Source: Desulfonatronum sp. SC1 (GTDB lineage Bacteria > Desulfobacterota > Desulfovibrionia > Desulfovibrionales > Desulfonatronaceae). From it: a DNA stretch of 64,000 nt. Positions 44,517 to 54,074 of the stretch are shown here, piece after piece (the first letter of the stretch is position 1; each line of letters opens with the position of its first letter). The DNA is taken from assembly GCF_003046795.1 (NCBI RefSeq), contig NZ_PZKN01000014.1:32213-96212 (forward strand), given 5' to 3'. Under the pieces are notes generated by a model. That model was not told the DNA's origin. It saw only the letters and a list, made by a program, of their open reading frames with translations, and searched no databases. Both the position numbers and the translations under genes were made by a program.

Positions 44517-45611
44517 TCATCCACGTGACTCGAAGTCGATGCGCGGGTCGATCAGGGTGTACATCAGGTCGCCTGCCAGATTGAGCAGGAGACCCAGCAG
44601 GGTAAAAATGTACAGAGTCCCGAACATCACCGGGTAGTCCCGGTTGATGGCCGCCTCGAAGCCCAGCAGGCCGAGCCCGTCCAGGGAGAAAATCACCTCG
44701 ATGAGCAAGGCGCTGGTGAACAGGATGCCGATGAAGGCGCTAGGGAAACCGGCGACCACGATGAGCATGGCGTTGCGGAACACGTGGCCATAGAGCACCC
44801 GTCGTTCCGCGAGGCCCTTGGAGCGGGCCGTCATCACGTACTGCTTGTTAATCTCTTCCAGGAAGGAGTTTTTGGTGAGCATAGTCAGGCCGGCGAAACC
44901 GCCGATGACCATGGCCGCCACGGGCAGGGTCAGGTGCCAGAAATAATCCAGAACACGCAAGGGCCAGCTCAGCTCATGCCAATTCTCAGACGTCAGGCCG
45001 CGCAGAGGAAAGATGTCCAGAAAACTGCCTCCGGCGAACATCACGATAAGCAACACGGCGAACAAAAAGCCGGGAATAGCGTAGCCCACCACGACGACGG
45101 CGCTGGTGGCCACGTCGAAGGCGGACCCGTCCCGGACCGCCTTGCGAATCCCCAGAGGAATGGAGATGGCGTAGACCAACAGTGTCGTCCACAGCCCCAG
45201 GGAAATGGACACGGGCATTTTCTGGAGGATCAGCGAAACCACGGTTTGGTCGCGGTAAAAGCTCTGTCCGAAGTCGAACCGCAGGTAATTGCCCATCATC
45301 TGAACGAACCGGGTCGCCGGAGGCTGGTCGAACCCGTACATCCTCTCCAGTTCCGCGATCAGCTCCGGATCGATGCCTTGAGCCCCTCGATATCGGGATT
45401 GGTCAACTTCCGAGAGATGGGCGGCCTGCATCTCGCCCCGGTCAGTGCCGGCGAAGCGCCCCGTGGCCGCGACGTCATGGCCGCGCAGTTGCGCGATCAC
45501 CCGTTCCACCGGACCGCCGGGCGCGGCCTGGATAATGATGAAGTTCAGGACCATGATTCCCAGCAGCGTGGGGATCATGAGCAGCAGTCGGCGCAGGATG
45601 TAGGCGGTCAC
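44517..45611 (-). CDS. yejB: ABC transporter permease (YejB-like, oligopeptide/microcin C type)
   Basis: This 364-residue protein has six membrane helices. The BPD_transp_1 coupling-loop motif is [21 protein letters not shown]. The N-terminal [18 protein letters not shown] and the long periplasmic insertion after helix 1 (about 38-95) are typical of YejB. It works with a periplasmic binding protein and two more subunits. The genes for yejE and yejF, normally next, are missing: a plus-strand RNA methyltransferase follows instead. Confidence 0.88.
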   Translation of the reverse strand: MTAYILRRLLLMIPTLLGIMVLNFIIIQAAPGGPVERVIAQLRGHDVAATGRFAGTDRGEMQAAHLSEVDQSRYRGAQGIDPELIAELERMYGFDQPPATRFVQMMGNYLRFDFGQSFYRDQTVVSLILQKMPVSISLGLWTTLLVYAISIPLGIRKAVRDGSAFDVATSAVVVVGYAIPGFLFAVLLIVMFAGGSFLDIFPLRGLTSENWHELSWPLRVLDYFWHLTLPVAAMVIGGFAGLTMLTKNSFLEEINKQYVMTARSKGLAERRVLYGHVFRNAMLIVVAGFPSAFIGILFTSALLIEVIFSLDGLGLLGFEAAINRDYPVMFGTLYIFTLLGLLLNLAGDLMYTLIDPRIDFESRG

Positions 45612-45678
45612 GGCGGGTCTTCCGGCAAGGGGCGGCTAGGATGGTTCCGGGAGATTGACATGGCACTGCCGGGGCGGA

Positions 45679-47487
45679 CTACTTCTCCCACCAGGCGTCC
45701 AAGGCCAGCCCGTATCTGGGGTTGATTTCCGGTCGGGCGAATTTGTCCCAATACGCTACGCGGAATTCACGCGAATGCCAGTGTGGGATCACGTAGTGGC
45801 CGTGGAGCAAGACCCTGTCCAGAGCCCGGGCGCGGGTGACCAGGCTGTCCCGATCCGGAGCGGCGATGACCAGGTCCACCAGTTCGTCCACCACCGGGTC
45901 ACGGACCCCGGTGATGTTCCGGGAGCCGGGCGTAGCCGCCGCCTCGGAGGTCCAGAAGTCGCGCTGCTCGTTGCCCGGCGACAGGGATTGCGGAAACAGG
46001 CCTACGGTCATGTCGAAGTCAAAATCGTTCATCCGGTTCTGGTATTGGGTGGCGTCCACGGTGCGCACCCGTACGGTGATCCCCAGCCGTTCCAGGTTGC
46101 GGGCATAGGGCAGGCAAACCCGCTCAAAGACCGAATCGTTGAGCAGGATCTCAAACTCCAGGGCCTCGCCGCCTGAGGTGTAGCGCAGCTTGCGATCCCG
46201 ACCGGAAATGGTCCAACCGGCCTGCTCCAAAAGGACCAAAGCCCGGCGGAGATTTTCGCGAATGTTCCCCGACCCGTCGGTGACAGGCGGCTGGAACTCC
46301 GTGGTAAAAAGGCTTTCCGGCAGAATGTCCCCGTGCGGTTCCAGCAGGGCCAGTTCCTCCGGGGAAGGCAGGCCGGAAGAGGCCAGTTCGGAGTTGGAAA
46401 AGTAGCTCGCGGTCCGGGTGTACGCGCCATGAAAAAGGTTGGCGTTGGACCATTCGAAATCAAAGACCTCGGCCAGGGCCTGCCGGACCAGGGGGTCGCG
46501 GAACATTGGGCGGCGGGTGTTGAAGGCAAATCCCTGCATGCCCGTGGGCAGTTCGTGGGGAATCTCCGCCATCACGATCCGTCCCTGACGCAGGGCCGGC
46601 CCGTCATACCCCGTGGCCCAGTTTCTGGCCACGTTTTCCTGCCGGAAGCCGTACTGCCCGGCCTTGAAGGCCTCCAGGGCCACGTTCACGTCCCGGTAAT
46701 AGTCGTAGCGCATCACGTCGAAGTTGTGCCGACCGCGGTTCACGGGCAGGTCCGCGGCCCAGTAATCCTCCACCCGCTGATAGGTGATGGATCGTCCGGG
46801 CTCCACCCGGGCGATGCGGTACGGGCCGCTGCCCAAGGGGATGTCCAGGGTCGTGCGTTCAAAATCCTGATCCTGCCAATAGGCTTTGGACAGAACGGGC
46901 ATCTGACCGATGATCAGCGGCAGCTCCCGGTTAACCGTTCCCCCGAAGGAAAACCGGACCTGCCGGGGGCCGATTTCCTCCGCCGAGACCACGTTGGCGT
47001 AATATGCCCGGTAGAACGGATGGCCCTTGGTCTGGAGCAGCTCCAAGGTGAAGATCACGTCCTGCACCGTGATGGGCGAACCGTCATGAAACCGAGCCTC
47101 TTCCCGCAAGGTGAAGGCCACCCAGGAGTGGTCCTCCGGGATCAGCATGCTCTCGGCGATCAGCCCGTATTCGGAAAACGGCTCGTCCTGGGACCGTTCC
47201 GTCAGGGTCTCGAAGATCATCCCCATGCCCAGAGGAGGCGTGCCGCGCAGGATAAAGGGATTCAGGCTGTCGAAGGTCCCTATGCCGGCGAGTCGCAACT
47301 CCCCGCCCTTGGGGGCGTCGGGGTTGACGTAGTCGAAGTGGGTAAAGTTCGGCGGGTACTTCAGGTCATAATGCAGGGCCAGCCCATGCCGCCAGGCCGG
47401 CTCAGCTCCGGATGAAGCGGGAGCGGCGAGGAACAGGGTTAAAGCCACAAGCAGGGCAAATCGGAAATGGAGCTGGAGTGCGGGCAT
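45679..47487 (-). CDS. yejA: ABC transporter substrate-binding protein (YejA-like, SBP_bac_5)
   Basis: This 602-residue protein has a signal peptide ending about AAPASSGAEP. The family 5 binding domain starts AWRHGLALHYDLKYPPNFTHFDYVNPDAPKGG, cut here to recognisable segments such as FDYVNPDAPKGGELRL, which is characteristic of YejA. It would bind peptides or peptide-nucleotide antibiotics in the periplasm. It is followed after 67 bases by yejB. The ATPase and second permease are absent from the window. Confidence 0.88.
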   Translation of the reverse strand: MPALQLHFRFALLVALTLFLAAPASSGAEPAWRHGLALHYDLKYPPNFTHFDYVNPDAPKGGELRLAGIGTFDSLNPFILRGTPPLGMGMIFETLTERSQDEPFSEYGLIAESMLIPEDHSWVAFTLREEARFHDGSPITVQDVIFTLELLQTKGHPFYRAYYANVVSAEEIGPRQVRFSFGGTVNRELPLIIGQMPVLSKAYWQDQDFERTTLDIPLGSGPYRIARVEPGRSITYQRVEDYWAADLPVNRGRHNFDVMRYDYYRDVNVALEAFKAGQYGFRQENVARNWATGYDGPALRQGRIVMAEIPHELPTGMQGFAFNTRRPMFRDPLVRQALAEVFDFEWSNANLFHGAYTRTASYFSNSELASSGLPSPEELALLEPHGDILPESLFTTEFQPPVTDGSGNIRENLRRALVLLEQAGWTISGRDRKLRYTSGGEALEFEILLNDSVFERVCLPYARNLERLGITVRVRTVDATQYQNRMNDFDFDMTVGLFPQSLSPGNEQRDFWTSEAAATPGSRNITGVRDPVVDELVDLVIAAPDRDSLVTRARALDRVLLHGHYVIPHWHSREFRVAYWDKFARPEINPRYGLALDAWWEK

Positions 47488-47684
47488 GGGTCCTCGCTTT
47501 GAATGATCGATTGGCGAAGTTGGAATGGAGCGACTGGTGAGTCACGCTTTTCGAGAGAATACGGAACCATGGATACCGAAGCAAGGGGAGCCGGAAGGGA
47601 ATTGAAAGAAGCAGGGTGCAGTTCATGCCGCGGTCCATGTCCATCGCGATGACACCTGGGCCGGACTGGGTTATGGTGAGGCGT

Positions 47685-48443
47685 ATGCAGCGAGTTGAAC
47701 TGGCCGACGGGCGGTCCTGTCCATACCGGATTCAGGAGTCCGACCGCGCCCGAAGAATCCGGCTCAAGCTGTCAGCCACCGAGGGCATGGTGGTTATCGT
47801 ACCCGCCGGGACGGTTCCGCATCGTGACGATCTGGAGCGACTGATCCGGACCAAATCACGCTGGATCACCCGCCACCTGCACCGGTTCGCGCAGCAGGAA
47901 CGTGTCGCGCAGACCTGGGATCTCGCGTTGCCGGGGCATATCCACCTGTCGGCCATTAACGAACGATGGGAGGTACGCTATGCCGACCCGGACGCGAATC
48001 AAGCGCCCATGTCGACCCGGGTGCGCGTCATGACCCAGGGCGTGCTCCGGGTTTGCGGGCCGGAGTCGGGCCGTGCCGAGGATTGCGCCCATGCGCTGCG
48101 GGCCTGGGCGCGCGCCAAGGCCGGCGCCGTGCTGCCGGCCTGGCTGGACGAACTGGCGCAAGATTTACGGATGTCCTTTTCCCGGGTCTCGATTCGCGAT
48201 CAGCGAACACGCTGGGGAAGCTGCTCCCGACACGGCCGCATCAACCTGAACTGCAAACTGCTCTTCCTCCCCCGCCCCTGGACCCGCTACGTCCTGATTC
48301 ACGAACTCTGTCACACTAAAATCATGAACCACGGCCCGGACTTCTGGGCACTGGTGGCCATGCATGAGCCGCAAGCCCGGCGCATCCGAACGGAAATGCG
48401 TTCGGCCTGGATGAAAATCCCGGCTTGGATGACCACAGCCTGA
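47685..48443 (+). CDS. YgjP-like M48-type metallopeptidase domain protein (DUF45)
   Basis: This 252-residue protein has the zinc motif HELCHTKIMNHGPDFW near residue 205. Its HExxH-like pattern is H-E-L-C-H, with the third ligand His before GPDFW, as in the YgjP/WLM-type family. RTRWGSCSRHGRINLN precedes it and is also conserved. The N-terminal half forms beta strands. There is no signal peptide. Several in-frame ATGs exist upstream (47616, 47649, 47673); I use 47685, which has GTGAGG before it. The cellular role is unknown. Confidence 0.82.
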   Translation: MQRVELADGRSCPYRIQESDRARRIRLKLSATEGMVVIVPAGTVPHRDDLERLIRTKSRWITRHLHRFAQQERVAQTWDLALPGHIHLSAINERWEVRYADPDANQAPMSTRVRVMTQGVLRVCGPESGRAEDCAHALRAWARAKAGAVLPAWLDELAQDLRMSFSRVSIRDQRTRWGSCSRHGRINLNCKLLFLPRPWTRYVLIHELCHTKIMNHGPDFWALVAMHEPQARRIRTEMRSAWMKIPAWMTTA

Positions 48444-48456
48444 TCTGAAGACGAAA

Positions 48457-50121
48457 ATGCTACTGAACCTCCTGCTCTTTTGGATGTATGCTTACGTAAT
48501 CCTGGCCATCGGCTTTGGATTTCTCAAATCCGTACGGCCCTGGCTGAAAAGGGAGGACGATTCGATTCACCCGGGGTTTGTTCTGCTGTTCGGTCAGTTC
48601 GCCATCGGCGTGGTCGCTTTGCTGGCGCATTTTTTCGTCGCGCTCGACCACGTTTTGCCAGTGCTGGGAATCATCTTGTTGTTCATTCTGGGGGTGAACC
48701 GACTACCGGCCATTTCCCTTTCGAACCACCTCCTTGTTCTGGGGGCATGCCTGTTGGCGATTCCCTATACGATCGGCGTTGACCCGGGGTATGACGGCGG
48801 ACTGTATCATATTCCGCATCAACTGTGGCTCCGGGAAGAGAAGATTGTTTTCGGCTTGGCGAATTTTCACGGGCGGTTCGGGTTCAGTTCCTTCCAGGAA
48901 TACGTGTGGGCCATGCAGTGGATCGGAGATCGGCTGAACCTGGTGGCTTTTTCCGGCGGGTTATATTTTGTTGCGTTTTTCATCTTTATCTACAGGTGGA
49001 TCAGGGCTAAAGACGGTGAGATTGTCTTCCTGGTCATGGCCTTGCTGGCTACCATGGCGGTTTTTGTTCGTTTCGGCGCCACGGATGTGTTTTTCATCAC
49101 CGGCTTTACGTTTATCGACAATCAGGCCGGTCTGCTCGTCATCCTGACATTCCTTTTCGGTTACCAGCTCTTACGCGATGACGGGCTCACCCCAGGTAGA
49201 GACGCCTCGGACGTCGATTTTCTTTTGTTGCTCTTTTTAGGGCTGCTGACCTTCCTTCTGAAGCTCTCAACCGTCCTCGTACTGGGCTGGGTCGGCTACG
49301 TTTCCCTGTCGCTGGGCCGACAAGGTCGGATTTCATTATCCAAGATTTGCGTTCCTTGTCTTCTGGCCTTTGGATTGATTCTGATCTGGCTCGCCAAAAA
49401 TGTGATTACCACGGGATGCTTTCTTTATCCCGCGACTGGGACGTGCCTTGATCTTGCGTGGGCCGCGACGGCCAACGCCCAGGCCGATGCCCATTGGGTC
49501 ACGGCTTGGGCGCGACACCCTCACTCCGGGCTATCCGCGCTGGAGTCTTGGGCATGGCTGAAAGAGTGGTGGGGTCCGACTTACGCGAAACAGTTCTTAA
49601 GGTATTTAATCGTCTGCGCGGCGCTGGTTGCGGCGGCATTATGCGTGACTCGGCTCTTCAAGCTTCCTTTAGCGCCGTCCTCGACAAAGCTGGCCGGGTT
49701 GCTGTTCGTGCTCGGGGCACTGGCCTTCTGGTTTTTGAACGCGCCGAACCCACGGTTCGGATCAGGAGCCCTTTTACTGTTTCCTCCCATCGTCGGATTG
49801 CATTTTCTCGGAAGGTTGGATGCCCCCATGCCGCACTCTCCGCGTCTTCGGTGGCTGAGAAGCATCGCGGTGGCGTTCCTCTTGGCGGGAGCTGTCTGGG
49901 GAGGCTGGAAGCACCGCCATGATGCGCCGTTTTTGTCCGGATTCGAGGTCGTGCGCGCACCCGTGCCGGAGGTGCTGGACGACCCTGTTTATGGGGTTCG
50001 GCCGGAAGTCGGCGATACGTGTTGGGCCGCGCCTCGCTGCGCTCCTTCTTCACGGCCTGAGCCGCTGGTATGGCGTGATTATCTGTTGTTTCCGGCTCCT
50101 GAAGGCCAAACCGGCGAATAA
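48457..50121 (+). CDS. polytopic membrane protein (LIC_10190/GT-C-like)
   Basis: This 554-residue protein has about twelve predicted helices. The loop GYDGGLYHIPHQLWLREEK near residue 113 and the following aromatic-rich NFHGRFGFSSFQEYVW are like the first periplasmic loop of LIC_10190-type or GT-C-like membrane proteins. It ends with a short soluble tail rich in Pro and Cys. A glycan- or lipid-related role is likely but unproven. It begins 13 bases after the YgjP gene, which suggests co-transcription. Confidence 0.6.
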   Translation: MLLNLLLFWMYAYVILAIGFGFLKSVRPWLKREDDSIHPGFVLLFGQFAIGVVALLAHFFVALDHVLPVLGIILLFILGVNRLPAISLSNHLLVLGACLLAIPYTIGVDPGYDGGLYHIPHQLWLREEKIVFGLANFHGRFGFSSFQEYVWAMQWIGDRLNLVAFSGGLYFVAFFIFIYRWIRAKDGEIVFLVMALLATMAVFVRFGATDVFFITGFTFIDNQAGLLVILTFLFGYQLLRDDGLTPGRDASDVDFLLLLFLGLLTFLLKLSTVLVLGWVGYVSLSLGRQGRISLSKICVPCLLAFGLILIWLAKNVITTGCFLYPATGTCLDLAWAATANAQADAHWVTAWARHPHSGLSALESWAWLKEWWGPTYAKQFLRYLIVCAALVAAALCVTRLFKLPLAPSSTKLAGLLFVLGALAFWFLNAPNPRFGSGALLLFPPIVGLHFLGRLDAPMPHSPRLRWLRSIAVAFLLAGAVWGGWKHRHDAPFLSGFEVVRAPVPEVLDDPVYGVRPEVGDTCWAAPRCAPSSRPEPLVWRDYLLFPAPEGQTGE

Positions 50122-50478
50122 ATGCGTTGCCGGGGCTCAGGGGGTTTTCGCGATGGGCGCATGAAATGCAAAAAAAGCCGCGACGTCGAATACATGAGTC
50201 GCGACTCCTTTTGTGGGTGGGACGATGTGACGTTTGTTCCGACTAACGTGTTGCCATGATGTTTCTCGTCGAGTGATTGCGGAATTTTCGTCCAAGGAGA
50301 AAAAGCTGTCACCAGGGCAAGGATGACGTTGGGATCATTGTCGCCGCGAGGATGGACGCGCATTCATTAACGCAATCCGGGAGACCATCACATGGGCATG
50401 TGATGATTCGGCGTTTTTTAAGTGTCGTGAGCTTGGCCAGATCCTGACGAGGGACGCGCCGTAAGCGGGTGGGCGTGG
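50122..50478. other. convergent intergenic region
   Basis: About 360 bases lie between a plus-strand membrane gene and the 3' end of nqrF. Apart from the terminator hairpin at 50169-50213 I see no gene or repeat. Confidence 0.4.
50169..50213 (-). terminator. rho-independent terminator, probably bidirectional
   Basis: A 16-bp stem with three mismatches is flanked by an A7 run on the left and CCTTTT on the right, around the pair CGCGAC/GTCGCG. On the minus strand it ends in seven Ts, fitting the nqrEF transcript. It may also stop the membrane gene on the plus strand. Confidence 0.55.
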
Positions 50479-51582
50479 TTATTCGAATTTGTCGTAATAG
50501 ATGTTCGTTTCCTGGAGGCCACGCTGCTTCAAGGCGTCGACGCAGGCGTCGATGAGGTTGGAGGAGCCGCAAAGATAAGCTTCGTAGGCCGTGGCGTCCG
50601 CGATGTATTTAGGCAGAACCGCGGGAATGCGACCGCGTTCGCCCTTCCATTCGGAGTTGGGGTCTTCCCTGGTCAGGCAAGGCACGTAGCGGAAGTTGGG
50701 CAGTTCCTTTTCCAGGGCGAAAAGTTCTTCTGTGAAGAACAGGTCGTCCTGGTTGCGGCCGCTGAAAAAGTAGATCGCCTCACGGTCGTCGCCGCGTTCG
50801 CGCATGTCGCGCAGAATGCTCCAGATCGGGGCCATGCCGCTGCCTCCGGCCAAAAACACCGCCGGGGCTTTGGTGTCGGAAAGCTTGAAGTCGCCGAAGG
50901 GGCCGCTCAGGTAAACTTCCCGGCCTTCCTGGAGATGGTCGAAGACCCAGGTGGTGCAGATGCCTTCCGGCACCTTGCGGATGATCACTTCCACATGGCG
51001 GCTGTCCGAGGGGATGGAGGAGACGGAGTAGGCGCGCATGACCGCGTCGCGGCCCGCGTACTCCCGAGATTCAAGCTGGATATACTGGCCGGCGGCAAAT
51101 TCGATGGATTCCGGCTGGTTCAGGGCAATGCGCAGTTCCACGACGTCGTAGGTCAGCTTGCGCTTGTGGACTAACTTGCCCTGAAAGCGCTTGGCCAGAA
51201 ACAGCTCGTCCGGGATGGCCAGCTTGATGTCCCGGCGGACCTTGACCTGGCAGGACAGCCGGACGTTGGCCTTGATATCTTCGGGTGTCAGGTAGGGCTC
51301 TTCCACCGGACTGACCATCCCTCCACCGTCCAGGACCTTGACCTTGCAGTAGGCGCAGCTTCCCCGTCCGCCGCAGGCCGAAGGGATGAAGATGTCGTTT
51401 TCGGCCAAGCTGGAGAGCAGCGAGGACCCGCCGGTGACGACCAGGCTTTTCTTGCCGTCGTTGATGTCCAGTGTGCAGGGGCCGTAGTTCAGGATGCGGC
51501 GTTCGGCGAAGACGAGCAGGAGGGCCAGCAGGAGGGTCGTAATGGCCAGGAAGCCGACGGCGAGACCGATGGAAGCGAGCAT
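50479..51582 (-). CDS. nqrF: NqrF-like NADH dehydrogenase subunit (2Fe-2S/FAD)
   Basis: This 367-residue protein has one N-terminal membrane helix (about 5-25) and a plant-type 2Fe-2S motif with CGGRGSCAYCKVKV and a further Cys in RLSCQVKV. An FAD-binding RAYSVSSIP and an NADH-binding C-terminal half (FLAGGSGMAPIWSIL ... YEAYLCGSSN ... IYYDKFE) follow. It should take electrons from NADH into a membrane complex. It is slightly shorter than usual NqrF (about 407). A MITE-like repeat separates it from nqrE. nqrABCD are not in the window. Confidence 0.88.
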   Translation of the reverse strand: MLASIGLAVGFLAITTLLLALLLVFAERRILNYGPCTLDINDGKKSLVVTGGSSLLSSLAENDIFIPSACGGRGSCAYCKVKVLDGGGMVSPVEEPYLTPEDIKANVRLSCQVKVRRDIKLAIPDELFLAKRFQGKLVHKRKLTYDVVELRIALNQPESIEFAAGQYIQLESREYAGRDAVMRAYSVSSIPSDSRHVEVIIRKVPEGICTTWVFDHLQEGREVYLSGPFGDFKLSDTKAPAVFLAGGSGMAPIWSILRDMRERGDDREAIYFFSGRNQDDLFFTEELFALEKELPNFRYVPCLTREDPNSEWKGERGRIPAVLPKYIADATAYEAYLCGSSNLIDACVDALKQRGLQETNIYYDKFE

Positions 51583-51607
51583 GGAACGTCGTGTGGATGG
51601 AGGTTGG

Positions 51608-51807
51608 CAGTCCGTTGAAAAAACCCAATTGCCGCGTCGCCGCAAAAAGTTCAAATTCTCACGTATGAAGAAATACGCTTCGACCTTGATTCGATTGCCA
51701 GGACGGCAAATCGAAAATGTGGCGAAGCCTCAGCCCGTGAGGGCCGGACACAGGACGTGTCCGGTAGCTTTTTTTGCTCCTTGCACTTGGGTTTTTTGAA
51801 CGGACTG
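51608..51807. repeat. MITE-like element between nqrE and nqrF
   Basis: The terminal inverted repeats are 24 bp long with two mismatches: CAGTCCGTTGAAAAAACCC is the start of the left copy (51608-51631), and the complement is at 51784-51807. Inside is an 8-bp perfect GC stem (CCGGACAC/GTGTCCGG at 51744-51764) followed by T7 on the plus strand. An additional GACTTTTTCAAC copy follows at 51816. It has no coding capacity. I recall similar GTTGAAAAA-ended repeats from delta-proteobacterial genomes, from memory only. Confidence 0.65.
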
Positions 51808-51886
51808 TGGATAAGGACTTTTTCAACATCCGGTTTAGGGAGAAAGCGCTCCGGCCGTGGCGCGGTTTCGGTTTTGAAGATCGCCG

Positions 51887-52495
51887 TTAAATCCGGATCA
51901 TGCCGGAAAAGCCGACAAAGGCCAGGGACATGATCCCGATGACGATCAGGGTGATGCCCGGCCCGGCCAGACCTCGGGGCAAGGCTTGTTCGTTGATCTT
52001 CTCGCGGATGCCGCCGATGATGGCGATGGCCAGGGCCCAGCCAGTCCCTGCTCCAGCTCCGTAAGCCAAGGTTTGGAGCAGGTTGTAGGGCGTGCCCAGC
52101 ATGAACAGCGAGACGCCGAGAATGGCGCAGTTGACCGTGATCAACGGCAGGAAGATTCCCAGGGCGTTGTAGAGCCCCTCGGAGATGCGTTCCACGACCA
52201 TTTCCACGAACTGGACGAAAGCGGCGATGACCACGATGAACACGATCAGCCGCAAGTACTCCAGCTCCAGAGGCACGAGCAGATACCGGTAGACAAGGTA
52301 ATTCAGCCCCGAGGTGCAGGTGGTCACGAAAATCACCGCCGCCCCCAGCCCCAGGCTGGTATCCACCTTCTTGGACACGCCCAGTACCGAGCACATGCCC
52401 AGGAAACGGGTCAGAAGAATATTGTCCGTAAAGGCCGCGGAAATAAAGATGAGCATGACCGAGGCGAAGCTGGTCAGGTTGGCGGCGTCTTCCAT
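51887..52495 (-). CDS. nqrE: NqrE/RnfA-type membrane subunit
   Basis: This 202-residue protein has six helices. The NqrE pattern is FASVMLIFISAAFTDNILLTRFLGMC, cut here to its core AAFTDNILLTRFLGMC, with FVQFVEMVVERISEGLYN and LPLITVNCAILGVSLFM in the middle. It has an AAGGAGG site before the ATG. It holds half of a thin 2Fe-2S site in the Nqr/Rnf membrane core and normally works only with NqrD. Its partner gene nqrD is absent here. It lies 100 bases downstream of the CoA ligase stop codon. Confidence 0.88.
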   Translation of the reverse strand: MEDAANLTSFASVMLIFISAAFTDNILLTRFLGMCSVLGVSKKVDTSLGLGAAVIFVTTCTSGLNYLVYRYLLVPLELEYLRLIVFIVVIAAFVQFVEMVVERISEGLYNALGIFLPLITVNCAILGVSLFMLGTPYNLLQTLAYGAGAGTGWALAIAIIGGIREKINEQALPRGLAGPGITLIVIGIMSLAFVGFSGMIRI

Positions 52496-52595
52496 GCGTT
52501 CCTCCTTAAGAGAAAACCGGTTCGGAAGTACTTAGACCGGCTATAGAGGACTGGCAAGCCCGGCGTTTAATGGGATTTCGGGTGCGAGCCATGTT

Positions 52596-53873
52596 CTACT
52601 TTCCATCATCGTAAGTCCGTTCATCCACCAACGGCGGAGCGTTTTCGTCCAGCCTTTCTCCTTCTCCAAGAATTCTTACTTCCGGGCGCAGCTTCAACCC
52701 TTCCTGGAACACGGCCTGGATTTTTTCCGGCTCCACGGCCTCACTGAGTTCCACCCACAGCTCCAGACGATCCTTGCCCTTGGGGTTGGACACAACCACC
52801 TGCCACCGGGCCACCGACGGGACCAGGCACATGGCTTGGGCCACCTGGTGGGGGTAGATGAACTGGCCCTTGACCTTGGCCGTGTCGTCGGCCCGGCCCA
52901 GGATGCCGGCCAGTTTGGGGGCGGTGCGTCCGCAGGCGCAGGGTTCGGTGACCAGCCGGGAAAGATCCCCGGTGGCGAAGCGGATCAGCGGATACACGGG
53001 GTTGAACGGGGTGACCACCACCTCGCCGATCTCACCGGCGGGCAACGGTTCGCCGGTTTTCGGGTCGCAGATTTCCACCAGACAGCGCGATGACAGGTGC
53101 ATCCCGCCAAGCGCCGGACACTCGTAGGCGATGCAGCCCAGGTCCGCGGTGCCGTAGCCCTGGCGGACCAGCATGCCGAAGCTGTTTTCCAGGTCCTGGC
53201 GCACGGACTCGGTCAGCCGTTCGGCGGCCACGAATGCGGTCCGTAGCTGAAAGTCCCGACGCGGGTCCTTGCCCTGGCCCACGGCCTTGTCCCGGATAAT
53301 TTTCAGGAAACTGGCCATACCAACGAACCCGGTCACCGGCCAGGTGGTCATGATCTCCACCTGCTGCATGGTGTTGCCCGGTCCAGCGGGGATCACGGCG
53401 CAGCCCAGTTCGCGCAAGGGCTCTTCCAGCATCAGACCGGCCGGGGTGAGGTGGTAGCCGAAAGTCATTTGGACCAGGTCGGATTTGCGAAACCCCGCTG
53501 CGTGAAACGCCTCGGCCCAGCCCCAGAAATCCCGGGCGCATCCCTCCGGGTCGGCGATGGGGCCGGGGGAAAAATAGAGGCGGCGCAGATCGCCCAGGTC
53601 CGTGGTCAACAGCCCGCCCAGGCGAGGACCGGTGCGTTGCAGATCGATCAACTGCTTCTTGCGCAGCACCGGGATGCGCGGCCAGTCTTGCGGGGACCGG
53701 ATGTCGTCCGGCGTCAGCCCCGCGCTCTCCAACCTGGCCTTGAACGCGGGCGCCTCGGTCCAGGCTTGGCGGGCCAAGTCCCTGACCACGTGCCATTTAC
53801 GGTCACGACGTTGTTCCTCGGGTTCTTGTTCCATTTCGTGATATATGCCGCCGCTTCGTGATGCGTCGTCCAT
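52596..53873 (-). CDS. phenylacetate-CoA ligase-like AMP-forming enzyme (PaaK family)
   Basis: This 425-residue protein has AAGGAG six bases before the ATG at 53873. The family motifs are FSPGPIADPEG in the place of the usual P-loop SSGTTG, VRQGYGTADLG, GEVVVTPFNPVYPLIRFATGDLSR, and LGRADDTAKVKGQFIYP at the C-terminal domain. The P-loop departs from consensus (FSPGP), as in many indolepyruvate-cluster PaaK paralogues. It would activate an aryl acid or related acid to its CoA ester. In sulfate reducers it often salvages phenylacetate from amino acid fermentation. Confidence 0.87.
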   Translation of the reverse strand: MDDASRSGGIYHEMEQEPEEQRRDRKWHVVRDLARQAWTEAPAFKARLESAGLTPDDIRSPQDWPRIPVLRKKQLIDLQRTGPRLGGLLTTDLGDLRRLYFSPGPIADPEGCARDFWGWAEAFHAAGFRKSDLVQMTFGYHLTPAGLMLEEPLRELGCAVIPAGPGNTMQQVEIMTTWPVTGFVGMASFLKIIRDKAVGQGKDPRRDFQLRTAFVAAERLTESVRQDLENSFGMLVRQGYGTADLGCIAYECPALGGMHLSSRCLVEICDPKTGEPLPAGEIGEVVVTPFNPVYPLIRFATGDLSRLVTEPCACGRTAPKLAGILGRADDTAKVKGQFIYPHQVAQAMCLVPSVARWQVVVSNPKGKDRLELWVELSEAVEPEKIQAVFQEGLKLRPEVRILGEGERLDENAPPLVDERTYDDGK

Positions 53874-54074
53874 GGATCGCTCCTTAATTCCTGGTTCTGA
53901 TGACGTTTCGAGATGGCCGGGGTAAGGCTCGATATGCGCTGAGCCGTCCAAATTATCCCATCGTGCATCGGCATGGTTAACCTGAACGGGACGAATATTC
54001 AACACCATCGTCAACGCGTCGTGGTCGGTGAAAACGCGCTCCGACATACTTCCCCGGCAGACTCCTCGGATAGA

